Below the pieces are notes generated by a model that saw nothing but the letters and a program-made list of their open reading frames with translations, had not been told where the DNA came from and searched no databases. 64,000 bases of DNA from Alcanivorax sp. (GTDB lineage: Bacteria > Pseudomonadota > Gammaproteobacteria > Pseudomonadales > Alcanivoracaceae). Below, piece after piece: positions 1-8,277 of this stretch; the first letter of the stretch is position 1; the number at the start of each line of letters is the position of its first letter. Where the stretch lies: contig NZ_CP051240.1 of assembly GCF_017794965.1 (NCBI RefSeq), positions 1,922,001 to 1,986,000 on the forward strand, written 5' to 3'. Made by a program: the position numbers and the translations under genes.

Positions 1-1355
1 TTGATGCCGTAGTCTACTTTGTCCAGTTTCTCATCCAGTTCAAAAACGGAATCAGCTTCCAGACTCTGAAAGGTGGGCAGGAAAACCTTCTCCGCACCAC
101 CGGAAAAGAAGATCCGCGCAGCCAGCGCCGCAGAGGCTTTCATGTTCTCGAACTCTTCCCGGCTGGGATTGAAATGAATGGTCTTGTCACCGGTCCAGGG
201 GTCGCCATCCCATTGCACATAACCATTGCCCAGGTCCTTACTGAATGCATTCACCCCGGCGTAGTATTTGTAGTCCTTCATGAAGTCGATGTGCGCCTTG
301 CCCGCCTTCATGTCCCCCTGTGCCAGCAGGGATTCCGGCTCGGCAAGACCGGAGTAAATGGTATAGCCATCCGTGTGGGTGAACTCATCCACCTGCACGC
401 CCACCAGCGCACCCCGGAAACCAAACAGGGGCTCCTTGAATTTGCCCAGCACCTGGGTGAAAGGCTGAATGGCAAGATTGCGACCCAGCTGGCCGCTGCG
501 GTCAGGCACCTGGCTGCGCTGCAGGATCAGTGGTGTGTGGATACCCCCTGCAGCCATAACCACCATGTCCGCATCCACCTGCATGTCGGCTACATGAGCG
601 CCGCTGTCCGGGTCCACAACCCGGGCTTCCAGGCCTCTGGCCCGCCCATCCCGTGTTTTCACCCGGATCACTTCCGTATCCGAAAAAATGCGCGCTCCGT
701 ACGCTGCAGCCCAGGGAAGATGCGTCACCAGCGAGCTCATCTTGCGGTCCGAGGGGCACCCGGCCAGACAGTGTCCGGTGAGCGCACACTGTTTCACGTT
801 GCGCTGGGCCGGCTTCCAGGAAAACTGCATCTTTTCACAGCCCTGAATCACCTTGTGGGCACAGGCATTGATCTCATGGGCTTCATTGGTGTGGATCTGC
901 AACTCATCGGCCACTTTGTCCAGATAAGGACGAAAGTTCTTCGCCGACAATCCCTCAAGGCCGTATTTCTCGGCCCAGCCATCCAGCACCTTGTCGCCCG
1001 GCTCTTCCATCACACAGGCCCCCACCACCGTGGAGCCACCCACACAGGCGCCCTGAATAAAGATAATGTCGGCCGTGGTATTCACCTGCCCGACCTGATC
1101 CTGGTAGATCTTGGTCATGGTATCGCCAAGGTGCTCGGTAAATGCCGAGCTGGGGTGGTATCGCCCTGCCTCCAGCACCAGAACATCCCTGCCGGCCTTG
1201 GCCATTTCATAAGCCACCATGGAACCCGCCGCGCCGGAACCCACCACCACCACATCGGTCTTCAATGTGAAGCGTTTACCCAACGTGGGGTCCAGTGCCA
1301 CATCCTTCGCCTGGGTGACCGGCACCCCGTCTCTTGGAACGCGAACAAAAGCCAT
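1..1355 (-). CDS. GMC-family FAD-dependent dehydrogenase, large subunit (C-terminus cut by window edge)
   Basis: Flavin-dependent oxidoreductase of the glucose-methanol-choline family, expected to oxidise an alcohol or sugar-type hydroxyl and pass electrons to a membrane acceptor. The substrate is unknown. About 451 codons are visible from the ATG at 1355. Residues 35-50 hold the dinucleotide-binding GSGAAGS motif, and GGSTV at 106-110 is typical of the family. A Cys-X5-Cys-X3-Cys motif at about 190, 196 and 200 resembles the iron-sulfur-binding region of membrane FAD-glucose/gluconate dehydrogenases; that assignment is inference. The small-subunit gene lies 10 bases upstream, so the two are probably co-transcribed. 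A paralogous pair lies at 2413-4583. The C-terminal catalytic His region is outside the window. Confidence 0.85.
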   Translation of the reverse strand, partial: MAFVRVPRDGVPVTQAKDVALDPTLGKRFTLKTDVVVVGSGAAGSMVAYEMAKAGRDVLVLEAGRYHPSSAFTEHLGDTMTKIYQDQVGQVNTTADIIFIQGACVGGSTVVGACVMEEPGDKVLDGWAEKYGLEGLSAKNFRPYLDKVADELQIHTNEAHEINACAHKVIQGCEKMQFSWKPAQRNVKQCALTGHCLAGCPSDRKMSSLVTHLPWAAAYGARIFSDTEVIRVKTRDGRARGLEARVVDPDSGAHVADMQVDADMVVMAAGGIHTPLILQRSQVPDRSGQLGRNLAIQPFTQVLGKFKEPLFGFRGALVGVQVDEFTHTDGYTIYSGLAEPESLLAQGDMKAGKAHIDFMKDYKYYAGVNAFSKDLGNGYVQWDGDPWTGDKTIHFNPSREEFENMKASAALAARIFFSGGAEKVFLPTFQSLEADSVFELDEKLDKVDYGI

Positions 1356-1365
1356 AACTCTCCCC

Positions 1366-1962
1366 TCAGACCCGCGGCAACGGGGCGTTGCCGAGCCGGC
1401 GAACCCCCCAGGTTTCGGTTACCGGACCGTGGTATTCCAGTCCCGGCCAGGTCCGCTCATCGCGCCAGTAATTCAAAGCAATCAGTGCTTTCAACGTGGT
1501 CATCAGACCACGCTCGAAGAAGGCACCTTCCTGCATGGCATTGACGTATTCCAGCGCCTTTTCATCGGACAGGGAGGTGAACTGCCTGAACTTGAAACTC
1601 ATCATGGGACGGTTGTTGAACACCCAGATACCCAACCCGAGCAGGTCCCGGGTCTGTTTTGGCATTCGCTGGGCCATGGTGTCGATATTCCTGACGGTTG
1701 GCACCACGCTGGTACTGGAGGGCAACCCGAACTGCTCGGTGGGCAGCATGACGGCGGTGAGGCGGGTGATCACCTCAATCTCGTCCTGATTGAGGCTGTA
1801 ATACTCCAGGGATTCCGGAGCTTCCTTGCGGCCGAAAAGGCTGGCACAGCCACTGGTGAGCGCCGCGCTGGCGAGTACGGAAGTGCGCAAGAATCCGCGG
1901 CGGCTGAGCGGCTCGAGACCGGCCAGATAGCCGGGCAAGGGCGCGCGGTGGTTATTCTTCAT
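1366..1962 (-). CDS. Gluconate 2-dehydrogenase subunit 3-like protein with Tat-type lipoprotein signal
   Basis: Small partner of the downstream GMC dehydrogenase, about 198 residues. Near the N-terminus is a twin-arginine motif (SRRGFL), a hydrophobic stretch and a lipobox-like LTSGC. This suggests folded export by Tat followed by lipid attachment; the signal reading is inference. The rest resembles subunit 3 of membrane gluconate/sugar dehydrogenases, which accompanies the FAD subunit. The ATG at 1962 was chosen because an AGGAGAGG ribosome site lies about 7 bases upstream; a GTG six bases further upstream is less well placed. The C-terminal GNAPLP motif is shared with the second small subunit at 3948-4583, which supports duplication of the pair. 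Confidence 0.75.
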   Translation of the reverse strand: MKNNHRAPLPGYLAGLEPLSRRGFLRTSVLASAALTSGCASLFGRKEAPESLEYYSLNQDEIEVITRLTAVMLPTEQFGLPSSTSVVPTVRNIDTMAQRMPKQTRDLLGLGIWVFNNRPMMSFKFRQFTSLSDEKALEYVNAMQEGAFFERGLMTTLKALIALNYWRDERTWPGLEYHGPVTETWGVRRLGNAPLPRV

Positions 1963-2148
1963 CAACACCCTCTCCTGGGCAGGCCTGCAAGGCCCTTGTT
2001 GTTATTGGTGGAGATTTCAGACTGAGTCTATAACAAACCGTAACAAACACCAAAGCCCGCAGTGGCGCAGAAGACGCCGGCTTCCGTCAGATGGGTAACT
2101 CCTTGTAAACAAAAAGGGGGCATCGCGGAATTGCACGGAAACAAGCTG

Positions 2149-2176
2149 GTCAGACGCCTGAAGTCGGACGTCTGAC
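2149..2176. promoter_or_regulatory. Dyad-symmetric operator candidate upstream of first dehydrogenase pair
   Basis: Perfect 8-base inverted repeat, GTCAGACG and CGTCTGAC, separated by 12 bases. It lies about 190 bases upstream of the 1962 start codon. Shape and spacing fit a dimeric transcription factor site, but no regulator gene is present and no specific family is implied. Confidence 0.35.
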
Positions 2177-2369
2177 GCGAAAGACAGAAAACCGGTAGCC
2201 CCAACCAGGCATCCACGCTATTAGCCAGCCACTCCCGGCAACTGCATTGCTCACCGGTATCCCTTGGCCAAGCGAGCCTGGTTTGAGCGTCAGAGCTCCG
2301 ACCAGGCCCGTCACCTTCCCATCAACCCCCGATGGGGGTTTGTACCAGGCATGTTGGGTGTTGCCTCAT

Positions 2370-2394
2370 GCGTGTTGCAGCCGCAGAGCGGCCA
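2370..2394 (+). repeat. Relic of GCGTG-type heptad repeat, shared with 62359-62383
   Basis: The 25 bases here match 62359-62383 with a single mismatch, including the shared core GCAGCCGCAGAGCGGCCA. At 62338-62372 the same core ends a clean array of seven-base units (GCGTGNN), so this copy looks like a degenerate end of the same repeat family. It lies about 20 bases beyond the stop codon of the GMC gene at 2413. Confidence 0.55.
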
Positions 2395-2412
2395 GCCGCC
2401 GCCCTGCTCTCC

Positions 2413-3951
2413 TTAACTCATATGGCGGGCGATTCGGGTGGCCAGGGCATAGACCGTGATTTGCGGGTTAACGATGATGGAGGTAGGCAGCAGGCTCGCA
2501 TCTGCCACATACAGCCCCGGCACATCATGGGTTTCACCATTGGCCTTGACCACACTGGCATCCGGGTCAGCCCCCATCCGGCAGGTGCCCTGGGGATGAT
2601 AGCTCACCATGCGCAGATGCTGGGGCGCGTTCTCAAGGGAGTCCACCTGGTCATCAATGTCCGCCTCGGAACGGATTACCCGCTTGTCGCTGGCCGGCAC
2701 GTACACCTCGCTGGCCCCGGAGGCCAGGTGCAGTCTGGCGGCTGCCTTGATGGCACGCTGCATGGACGGGAAGTCCGCGTTGCTGAGCTGGTAATTGATC
2801 GCCTTGCGTTCGCCATCCCATTCGATGGTCCCCACATTGTGATCATGAATGAGGGTAACCAAACCGGAGAGATAGCGGGCATCGGCCATGTAGTCCATGA
2901 ACGGCTTGCCCGTCCCGGGCTCGGCCAGCATGGTCATTTCCACCAGACCGAATCCCCCGTCTTCAAGCACAAAACCGCCCTTGTCCGGATGCATGAACTC
3001 ATCCACGTGCACGCCCAGCAAGGCCCCGCGCCAGGGATGGATGGGCTGTGGGTAGCGGGCTGCTACCAGCAGGGACGGGTGACAGGCAAAATTGCGCCCC
3101 ACCTGCCCTGACCGGTTGGCCAGACCACTCTTGAGCAACAGCACCGGCGTCTGCACGGCCCCGGCAGCCAATATCACCCGCGGCGCCTTGACGGTCATGG
3201 AGGCCGCCACCGTGCCATCATGGCGAGTGATTACCGCTTCCACTCCGCTGGCCTCGCCGTTCTCGGTGAGCACCTTTTCAACCCGGGTATCCGAGTAGAT
3301 GCTGGCACCGTAGGCCTGCGCCCACGGCAGATACGTAACCAGCATGGATTGCTTGCGTTCGGTCTTGCAGCCGGACAGACAGTGTCCGGTCAGGCCACAC
3401 TGGCGAATATTGCGGCGCAGGGGCTTAACGGACCAGCCCAACTTCTTCGCCCCTTCACGGATTACCTGGCCGTGGCGGGCAATTTCGTGCTCGCCGTTGT
3501 CATGCACTGACAGGTTCTTTTCCACTTCATCAAAATACGGCGCCAGCTCGGCCTCGGTGAGCTCACTGAGCCCGAAGTCACGTTGCCAGTCCTGCAGGAT
3601 GAAATCCGGTGTGCGAAAGCAGACACAGCCATTGACCACGGTGGAGCCACCCACACAGGCCCCCTGCAGTACCAGCAGATCACCACTGCTATTGGCCTGC
3701 CCCCCCTGATCCTGATAGAGATCGTGGAGGCTTTGGGTGAAGTCTTCGGTAAACGCCTGGGACGGCACATAGGGACCCGCTTCCAGCACCACCACTCGCT
3801 TCCCCTGGCGTGCCAGTTCATAGGCGCTGACCGCCCCACCCGCACCCGAGCCTACGATCACCACATCCGCATCCAGTGTGATCTGACTGTCGATAACGTC
3901 TGCTGCCTGATGAACCTTGAGGCCGCTGGCCTGAAACCGTATCTGACTCAT
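2413..3951 (-). CDS. GMC-family FAD-dependent dehydrogenase, large subunit (second copy)
   Basis: Complete paralogue of the gene at 1-1355, 512 residues from the ATG at 3951. That start overlaps the upstream small-subunit stop as ATGA, which argues for coupling and against longer starts. The FAD-binding GSGAGGA motif is at about 34-40 and GGSTV at about 101-105. A Cys-X5-Cys-X3-Cys motif is at about 185, 191 and 195. Near residue 450 is HPQGTCRMG, the family's active-site region, followed by a conserved NPQITV stretch near the C-terminus. Substrate unknown; sugar, polyol or long-chain alcohol oxidation are all possible. Electrons probably go to a membrane or periplasmic carrier, but no cytochrome gene is visible here. 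Confidence 0.88.
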   Translation of the reverse strand: MSQIRFQASGLKVHQAADVIDSQITLDADVVIVGSGAGGAVSAYELARQGKRVVVLEAGPYVPSQAFTEDFTQSLHDLYQDQGGQANSSGDLLVLQGACVGGSTVVNGCVCFRTPDFILQDWQRDFGLSELTEAELAPYFDEVEKNLSVHDNGEHEIARHGQVIREGAKKLGWSVKPLRRNIRQCGLTGHCLSGCKTERKQSMLVTYLPWAQAYGASIYSDTRVEKVLTENGEASGVEAVITRHDGTVAASMTVKAPRVILAAGAVQTPVLLLKSGLANRSGQVGRNFACHPSLLVAARYPQPIHPWRGALLGVHVDEFMHPDKGGFVLEDGGFGLVEMTMLAEPGTGKPFMDYMADARYLSGLVTLIHDHNVGTIEWDGERKAINYQLSNADFPSMQRAIKAAARLHLASGASEVYVPASDKRVIRSEADIDDQVDSLENAPQHLRMVSYHPQGTCRMGADPDASVVKANGETHDVPGLYVADASLLPTSIIVNPQITVYALATRIARHMS

Positions 3952-4583
3952 GCCTGCTCCTGCTGTGATGCGACTGGGGAATCCTGAGGTAATGGGGCAT
4001 TGCCCAGATAAGGCAGCCCCCATTTGTCGCTCACGGGACCATCGAATTCGGTGGGTGGCCAGGTGGCCGGTTCCTGCCAGTAGCCGCTGTAGACCAGCTG
4101 CTTGATGACCGTGGTAAGGGTACGCTGCAACACGCTGCCCTCGCCCCAGCGATCAAACAGCTCACGGGCCGGACCCGCTTCCAGATCGACAAACCGGCAG
4201 CCATGGCTGAAAACCACCACGTTATCGAACAGCGACAGGCCTGCCCCCAACTCCTTGCGGGTAACCGGGTCAAGGAAGCTCAGTGTGGTCTGCACATTTT
4301 GCACCACAGGTACCGTGGCACTGTCTACCAGGTTGGTGCCTTCCACCGGCAACAGCACCACCCGTGCACGTTCAAAGAGATGGTATTCGGCAGCAGACAA
4401 GCCTGTAGCCCACTCGGGTGCCGGCATATCGTCACGGGGAGAACGGCGCAAAAGCGCAAAACCACCGGCCGCTACCGCCGTCACCGCGGCAACGCCGCCA
4501 AGGCCCCATTTGAGAAATTGTCGCCGGGCCATGCCCTGCTGCCAGACCCGTTGAATACGGCCTGCCTGATACTGGCTGTTCAT
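3948..4583 (-). CDS. Gluconate 2-dehydrogenase subunit 3-like protein (second copy)
   Basis: About 211 residues. The N-terminus carries a twin-arginine motif (ARRQFLKWG) followed by a strongly hydrophobic segment rich in Ala, Val and Gly, so Tat-dependent export or membrane anchoring is likely. Unlike the first copy no lipobox is obvious. The C-terminal part ends in the same GNAPLP motif as the paralogue. An ATG at 4589 is also possible, but the AAGG ribosome site is too close to it and is 7 bases from the ATG at 4583. The stop overlaps the start of the GMC gene. The pair repeats the layout of 1-1962, indicating tandem duplication followed by divergence. Confidence 0.75.
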   Translation of the reverse strand: MNSQYQAGRIQRVWQQGMARRQFLKWGLGGVAAVTAVAAGGFALLRRSPRDDMPAPEWATGLSAAEYHLFERARVVLLPVEGTNLVDSATVPVVQNVQTTLSFLDPVTRKELGAGLSLFDNVVVFSHGCRFVDLEAGPARELFDRWGEGSVLQRTLTTVIKQLVYSGYWQEPATWPPTEFDGPVSDKWGLPYLGNAPLPQDSPVASQQEQA

Positions 4584-4704
4584 CGCCATTCCTTACCCTG
4601 AAAACGTGCATTTCAAGCTAAAGAAAAGGCCAGATGAATACAATATGTTTACCGAACAGGGGAGCTTGACCGGAAAGCACAACCACCATGTGCAGGCTGT
4701 ATCA

Positions 4705-5616
4705 TCAGGCGTGGGGAGGCTCCACCGGCACCTTTGGCCCGACGGCCACCGGGTCCAGATGAATAATCACATCGGCGCCGGGAAAGGCCTTCTTGATATC
4801 CATCTCTATGCGGTCGGCCAGATCATGGGCCATTCTCAGGGTGAGATTCTGATCCATATCCAGGTGCAGCTGGATGAAACAGGTACGGCCGCTAAGACGG
4901 GTGCGCAGATCATGGAAACCCAGTGCATCGGGATGGGAAGACACAATGGCGCTGATCTGGTTGCGCACCTCCCCGGGCATCTCCCTGTCCAGCAACAGCT
5001 GGCTGGATTCCGAGGCAATATGCCAGGCACTTCGCAGAATATACAGTGCAATGGCCAGGCCCACTGCGCCATCCAGCCACAGCCAGCCAAAGCTACTCAC
5101 CGCCAACACGGCAATGATGCCCACATTCACCGCCAGATCAGAAAGATAGTGCAGCGAGTCCGCCTCAATGGCGGTGGAACCGGTATGGCGGATGACGTAG
5201 CGCTGTATCAACAACAATCCGAAGGTCAGTGCTATGGATAACACCATGACACCAATCCCCACCATACTGGCCTCGATGGGAGCCGGATCCAGCAGTTTCA
5301 GCACCGACTGATGAATCAGAAACAGGGATGAACCGGCAATGAAAATGGCCTGCCCCAGCCCGGCCAGCGCCTCTGCCTTGCCGTGGCCGAAACGGTGCTC
5401 CTCATCGGCAGGCACCAGCGAAAAACGGATAGCGAAGAAGTTGATCAGGGACGCCAGAGAATCCATCACTGAATCCACCAGCGATGCCAGCATGCTCACC
5501 GAGCCCGTCATGATCCAGGCCACCGACTTGGCGGCAATCAACACCAACGCCGTGGCAATCGACGCCGTGGCGGCCAGCATCAGCAGTTGGTGGTCTCGTT
5601 TGGTACCGTCACTCAT
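4705..5616 (-). CDS. Cation diffusion facilitator family efflux protein, FieF-like
   Basis: Inner-membrane divalent cation/proton antiporter of about 303 residues with the family's hydrophobic helices in the first 200 residues and a soluble C-terminal domain. Metal-site residues fit the FieF/YiiP pattern: ASLVDSVMDS in helix 2 and EADSLHYLSDLAVN in helix 5 supply the paired Asp residues. The loop contains HRFGHGKAEALAG, also typical. Zn or Fe export is likely, but specificity cannot be read from sequence. A GTG at 5628 is an alternative start. It follows nlpD by about 20 bases, in the place where rpoS is often found. Confidence 0.85.
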   Translation of the reverse strand: MSDGTKRDHQLLMLAATASIATALVLIAAKSVAWIMTGSVSMLASLVDSVMDSLASLINFFAIRFSLVPADEEHRFGHGKAEALAGLGQAIFIAGSSLFLIHQSVLKLLDPAPIEASMVGIGVMVLSIALTFGLLLIQRYVIRHTGSTAIEADSLHYLSDLAVNVGIIAVLAVSSFGWLWLDGAVGLAIALYILRSAWHIASESSQLLLDREMPGEVRNQISAIVSSHPDALGFHDLRTRLSGRTCFIQLHLDMDQNLTLRMAHDLADRIEMDIKKAFPGADVIIHLDPVAVGPKVPVEPPHA

Positions 5617-5637
5617 GGGTGAGCCCACTTTCAGGTA

Positions 5638-6411
5638 TTACTGTTTGGGGAGGTACTGCATGGGATCCACTGGCTTCCCGTCCCGGCGAATCTCGAAGTG
5701 GAGCTGGGTCCGGAAGGTGCCAGTTGCGCCCATGGTGGCAATCTTTTGCCCGGCTTTCACCTTGTCGCCCTCCTTGACCAGCATGGAATCATTATGGGCG
5801 TAAGCACTCAACCAGCGGTCATTATGCTTGAGGATCAACAGATTGCCATAACCGGTCAGACCACTGCCGCGATACACCACACGGCCATCGGCGGCGGCAA
5901 TGACCGGACTGCGTGAACTGCCACTGATGGCAATCCCCTTGCGCCCTGAAGAGGCAGAGGAAAAACGCTCCACCACCGAGCCGCTGGCCGGCCAGCGCCA
6001 GGTAACCGGCCCGACCGTGCGAGCCCCGCTGCCGGACGAAGCCACCGGTTTGGCAGGTGCAGGCTTTTTCGCCGGGGCCGGGCTGGCGGGCGGTTTGCTG
6101 GAGGAAGCGGGCTTCGGTTTGCTGGCCGGTCGGGAGGAGCTATTCAGGGCCAGAGAAATGCGCTGGCCGGGATAGATAGTGTACGGGGCGGAGATATTAT
6201 TGGCCGCGCCCAGTTCACGGTAATCCCAGCCATATCGCCAGGCAATGGAGTACAGGGTTTCCCCTTCCCGCACCTGATGCGTACCGGAAGTGACTTTCCG
6301 TTGGCGGGCATCCTGACCATAAATATCGACCACGGGAGCCAGGCTGGCGCTGCAGCCGCTCATCAGCACCAGAAACACGATTGCCACAAGCAATCGAAAC
6401 TGTTCTGTCAC
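5638..6411 (-). CDS. nlpD: NlpD-like lipoprotein, LysM plus M23 (LytM) domain amidase activator
   Basis: Envelope lipoprotein that in known relatives activates the cell-separation amidase AmiC. From the GTG at 6411 the protein is about 257 residues: a signal peptide with lipobox LMSGC, a LysM domain (HQVREGETLYSIAWRYG), a Pro/Ala/Lys-rich linker, then a C-terminal M23 domain starting near GRKGIAISG. As in other NlpD proteins the M23 metal ligands look incomplete, fitting an activator rather than an enzyme. The start has a weak ribosome site; an in-frame TTG upstream is the alternative. The neighbours pcm and truD match the usual cluster, but surE and rpoS are absent. Confidence 0.88.
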   Translation of the reverse strand: MTEQFRLLVAIVFLVLMSGCSASLAPVVDIYGQDARQRKVTSGTHQVREGETLYSIAWRYGWDYRELGAANNISAPYTIYPGQRISLALNSSSRPASKPKPASSSKPPASPAPAKKPAPAKPVASSGSGARTVGPVTWRWPASGSVVERFSSASSGRKGIAISGSSRSPVIAAADGRVVYRGSGLTGYGNLLILKHNDRWLSAYAHNDSMLVKEGDKVKAGQKIATMGATGTFRTQLHFEIRRDGKPVDPMQYLPKQ

Positions 6412-6458
6412 TTTTATGCCGTGGTTACTGATACGAATCGTCCTCAACCAAGTCAGGG

Positions 6459-7358
6459 TTATGCCTTGCCATTCTGCCCCGGCGCCAACCGGTGCAGTAG
6501 CCATACTAGGGCGACGGCAATCAGCGCCGTCGACGCGGCAAACAGGGTCTGTGCACTGTCCCCGGTGGCAACCGCATACCCTGTAGGGGTGAACCACTGA
6601 TCCTCAAGTCCGGAAGCATCAGCAACCCGCCAGGGCCAGAGTTTCACCAGGGAGCCGGCCATAAAGCCCGCCAGCAATGCCATTACTGTGTCGTGAAAAC
6701 GATGCAGGGTCCATTTGAGAATATGAACAAAGCTTAGCAAGCCCAGCGCACAGCCGGACAGAAACGCCAACAACAATGGCAGGTCAGCGCTCTTCACAGC
6801 TTCCAGTACGGGCTGGTACATGCCCAGTAAAAGAAGGATAAAACTCCCGGAAATGCCGGGCAGGATCATGGCACAGATTGCCACCATGCCACTGAGGAAA
6901 AACACCAGTGCGCTTCCCCCTCCCTGCAGACCAGGCGCCAGCGCAATCATCACGGCAATCACCGTGCCGACCAGCCAGGCCAGACCCTGCACCGGGCCAC
7001 GCTGCTGCAAGGGCGCCACCACCATGAAGATGCTGGCCAGAATCAGGCCACTGAAAAATGCCCAGACGGGTATTGGATGGGTTGCCAGCAGCCAGGTAAT
7101 CAGCCTGGCCAGCAAGGCGATGCTGGTAAAGATGCCGGCCAGCAAGGTGACCAGAAAGGCGAAGTTGCCCTGTCGCCAGAACGCGGCAAAGCCCTCGCGG
7201 CGCCACACGCCCAGCAGTCGTGGCGTCATACCGCCAAGGGTATCGATCAGTTCTTCATAAATGCCGGTAATCAGGGCCAGGGTGCCACCGGACACCCCAG
7301 GCACCACATCCGCCGCCCCCATGGCCATGCCACGAAAGAAAATACCGGGTCGAATCAT
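6459..7358 (-). CDS. popT: DUF368 family membrane protein, putative undecaprenyl-phosphate translocase
   Basis: Polytopic membrane protein of about 299 residues. DUF368 proteins were recently implicated in returning undecaprenyl phosphate across the inner membrane for cell-wall synthesis; that is family knowledge. Two internal repeats are visible: GAADVVPGVSGGTLALITG near the N-terminus and ILPGISGSFILLLLGMYQ in the middle, a pseudo-duplicated layout with Pro-Gly-x-Ser-Gly signatures. The ATG at 7358 has a TGAGGA ribosome site 6 bases upstream and is preferred to the one at 7370. It sits between pcm and nlpD. UppS and UppP, which make and recycle the same carrier, are also in this window. Confidence 0.82.
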   Translation of the reverse strand: MIRPGIFFRGMAMGAADVVPGVSGGTLALITGIYEELIDTLGGMTPRLLGVWRREGFAAFWRQGNFAFLVTLLAGIFTSIALLARLITWLLATHPIPVWAFFSGLILASIFMVVAPLQQRGPVQGLAWLVGTVIAVMIALAPGLQGGGSALVFFLSGMVAICAMILPGISGSFILLLLGMYQPVLEAVKSADLPLLLAFLSGCALGLLSFVHILKWTLHRFHDTVMALLAGFMAGSLVKLWPWRVADASGLEDQWFTPTGYAVATGDSAQTLFAASTALIAVALVWLLHRLAPGQNGKA

Positions 7359-7444
7359 TGTGTTCCTCATTCATCACGCTGCATGCAGCAGCGGGATATC
7401 GCTGTTTTTATTGTGAAATGTCTTTGACCTCGACGAGGGGGTTT

Positions 7445-7600
7445 AGTTGAAAGTTAAAAGTTCAAAGTTGAAACGCGAATAGAGGCAATCGTGTTCTGAA
7501 ACGTCCTATCCGCGTCTCATGCATCAGAACGCGGAGATAGCCTGGCAGGACACGGCAAGCACACGCGCGCTTTTCAACTTTAAACTTTTAACTTTCAACT
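7445..7600. repeat. Fold-back element with inverted heptad arms (AAGTTNA word)
   Basis: Left arm 7445-7477 and right arm 7566-7600 are inverted near-copies built of seven-base units such as AGTTGAA, AGTTAAA and AGTTCAA, each ending inwards in ACGCG or GCGCG. The arms pair with one mismatch and a small indel. Inside, CTATCCGCG (from 7506) pairs with CGCGGAGATAG (to 7540). The element abuts the pcm stop codon (7600-7602). A second element of almost equal length and the same word lies at 44412-44570. Confidence 0.8.
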
Positions 7601-8262
7601 CATCTCATCACCCCGCGCTGGAACGGCACAAACCGCACCGCATCCAGCGACCGGGAATGAAAATCATCGCCGTCACGGTCGACCACGGTGAGAATCTGTT
7701 TGCGGTCATCACCCACGGGCATCACCAGCCGGCCGCCATCCGCCAATTGTTCGAGCAGGTCGCCCGGAATATCAGGTCGGGCGCAGGCGGCGAGGATGCC
7801 ATCAAACGGCGCTTCGGTTTTCCAGCCAAAACCGCCATCGGCATGCTTGAGCTGCACCTTGGCAAGGCCAAGGCGGAGCAATCGCTTACGCGCCTGGTCC
7901 TGTAAGGGTCGGATGCGCTCAACGGAATAAAGTTCATCACAGAAAGGGGCCAGTACCGCAGTCTGGTAGCCGCAGCCGGTACCAATCTCCAGCACCTTGC
8001 CACGCCTGCCCTCCTCCATCAGCAGCTCTGTCATGCGAGCCACAACCCAGGGCTGGGAGATGGTCTGGCCATGGCCGATGGGTAAGGCCGTATCGTCATA
8101 GGCCTGGTGAGCCAGGGCTTCCTCAATGAAAAAATGGCGCGGCGTATTGCGAATCGTATCCAGCACGCGCTCGTCCTGGATACCGGCGTCCCGCAGCCGC
8201 TGCACCAGACGATCCCGAGTCCGTGCAGAGGTCATGCCGATGCCGCTGAGTTGGATATCCAT
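7600..8262 (-). CDS. pcm: Protein-L-isoaspartate O-methyltransferase
   Basis: SAM-dependent methyltransferase of 220 residues that starts the repair of isoaspartyl residues in aged proteins. The SAM-binding glycine loop is VLEIGTGCGYQTAVL, and the upstream GHGQTISQP segment with the conserved Ser/Thr is the PCMT signature. The start is 15 bases after the truD stop, with no room for surE, which usually sits between them. Its stop codon touches the heptad fold-back element at 7445-7600, so the transcript probably ends in or reads through that structure. Confidence 0.94.
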   Translation of the reverse strand: MDIQLSGIGMTSARTRDRLVQRLRDAGIQDERVLDTIRNTPRHFFIEEALAHQAYDDTALPIGHGQTISQPWVVARMTELLMEEGRRGKVLEIGTGCGYQTAVLAPFCDELYSVERIRPLQDQARKRLLRLGLAKVQLKHADGGFGWKTEAPFDGILAACARPDIPGDLLEQLADGGRLVMPVGDDRKQILTVVDRDGDDFHSRSLDAVRFVPFQRGVMR

Positions 8263-8277
8263 GTTGTACTTCGTTCT

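Larger units (their letters stand above)
1963..2412. other. 450-base intergenic region between the two dehydrogenase pairs
   Basis: No convincing gene. It should hold the promoter of the 1366-1962 gene and the 3' end of the second pair. Visible items are a 28-base dyad at 2149-2176, a short hairpin at 2324-2340 with arms AACCCCC and GGGGGTT around GAT, and a GCGTGTT-type heptad relic at 2370-2394 that recurs near 62359. A 62-codon minus-strand frame (2028-2216) has no recognisable features and was not called. Confidence 0.5.

Noticed and set aside
174..1544. Long plus-strand open frame over the first GMC gene
   Set aside because: It runs opposite to a protein with clear FAD-binding and GMC motifs, is rich in His and Gly as expected of antisense frames, and has no ribosome site or family features.
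2028..2216. 62-codon minus-strand frame in the dehydrogenase intergene
   Set aside because: Cys-rich with no coherent pattern, no ribosome site, and it lies over a likely regulatory dyad.
7445..7600. Integron attC site interpretation of the fold-back elements
   Set aside because: Imperfect palindromes at gene 3' ends and GTT/AAC ends recall attC, but the arms are iterated seven-base arrays, no integron integrase is present, and the genes are housekeeping genes in conserved order.
7445..7600. CRISPR array interpretation of the heptad repeats
   Set aside because: Units are 7 bases long and contiguous, with no unique spacers and no cas genes.
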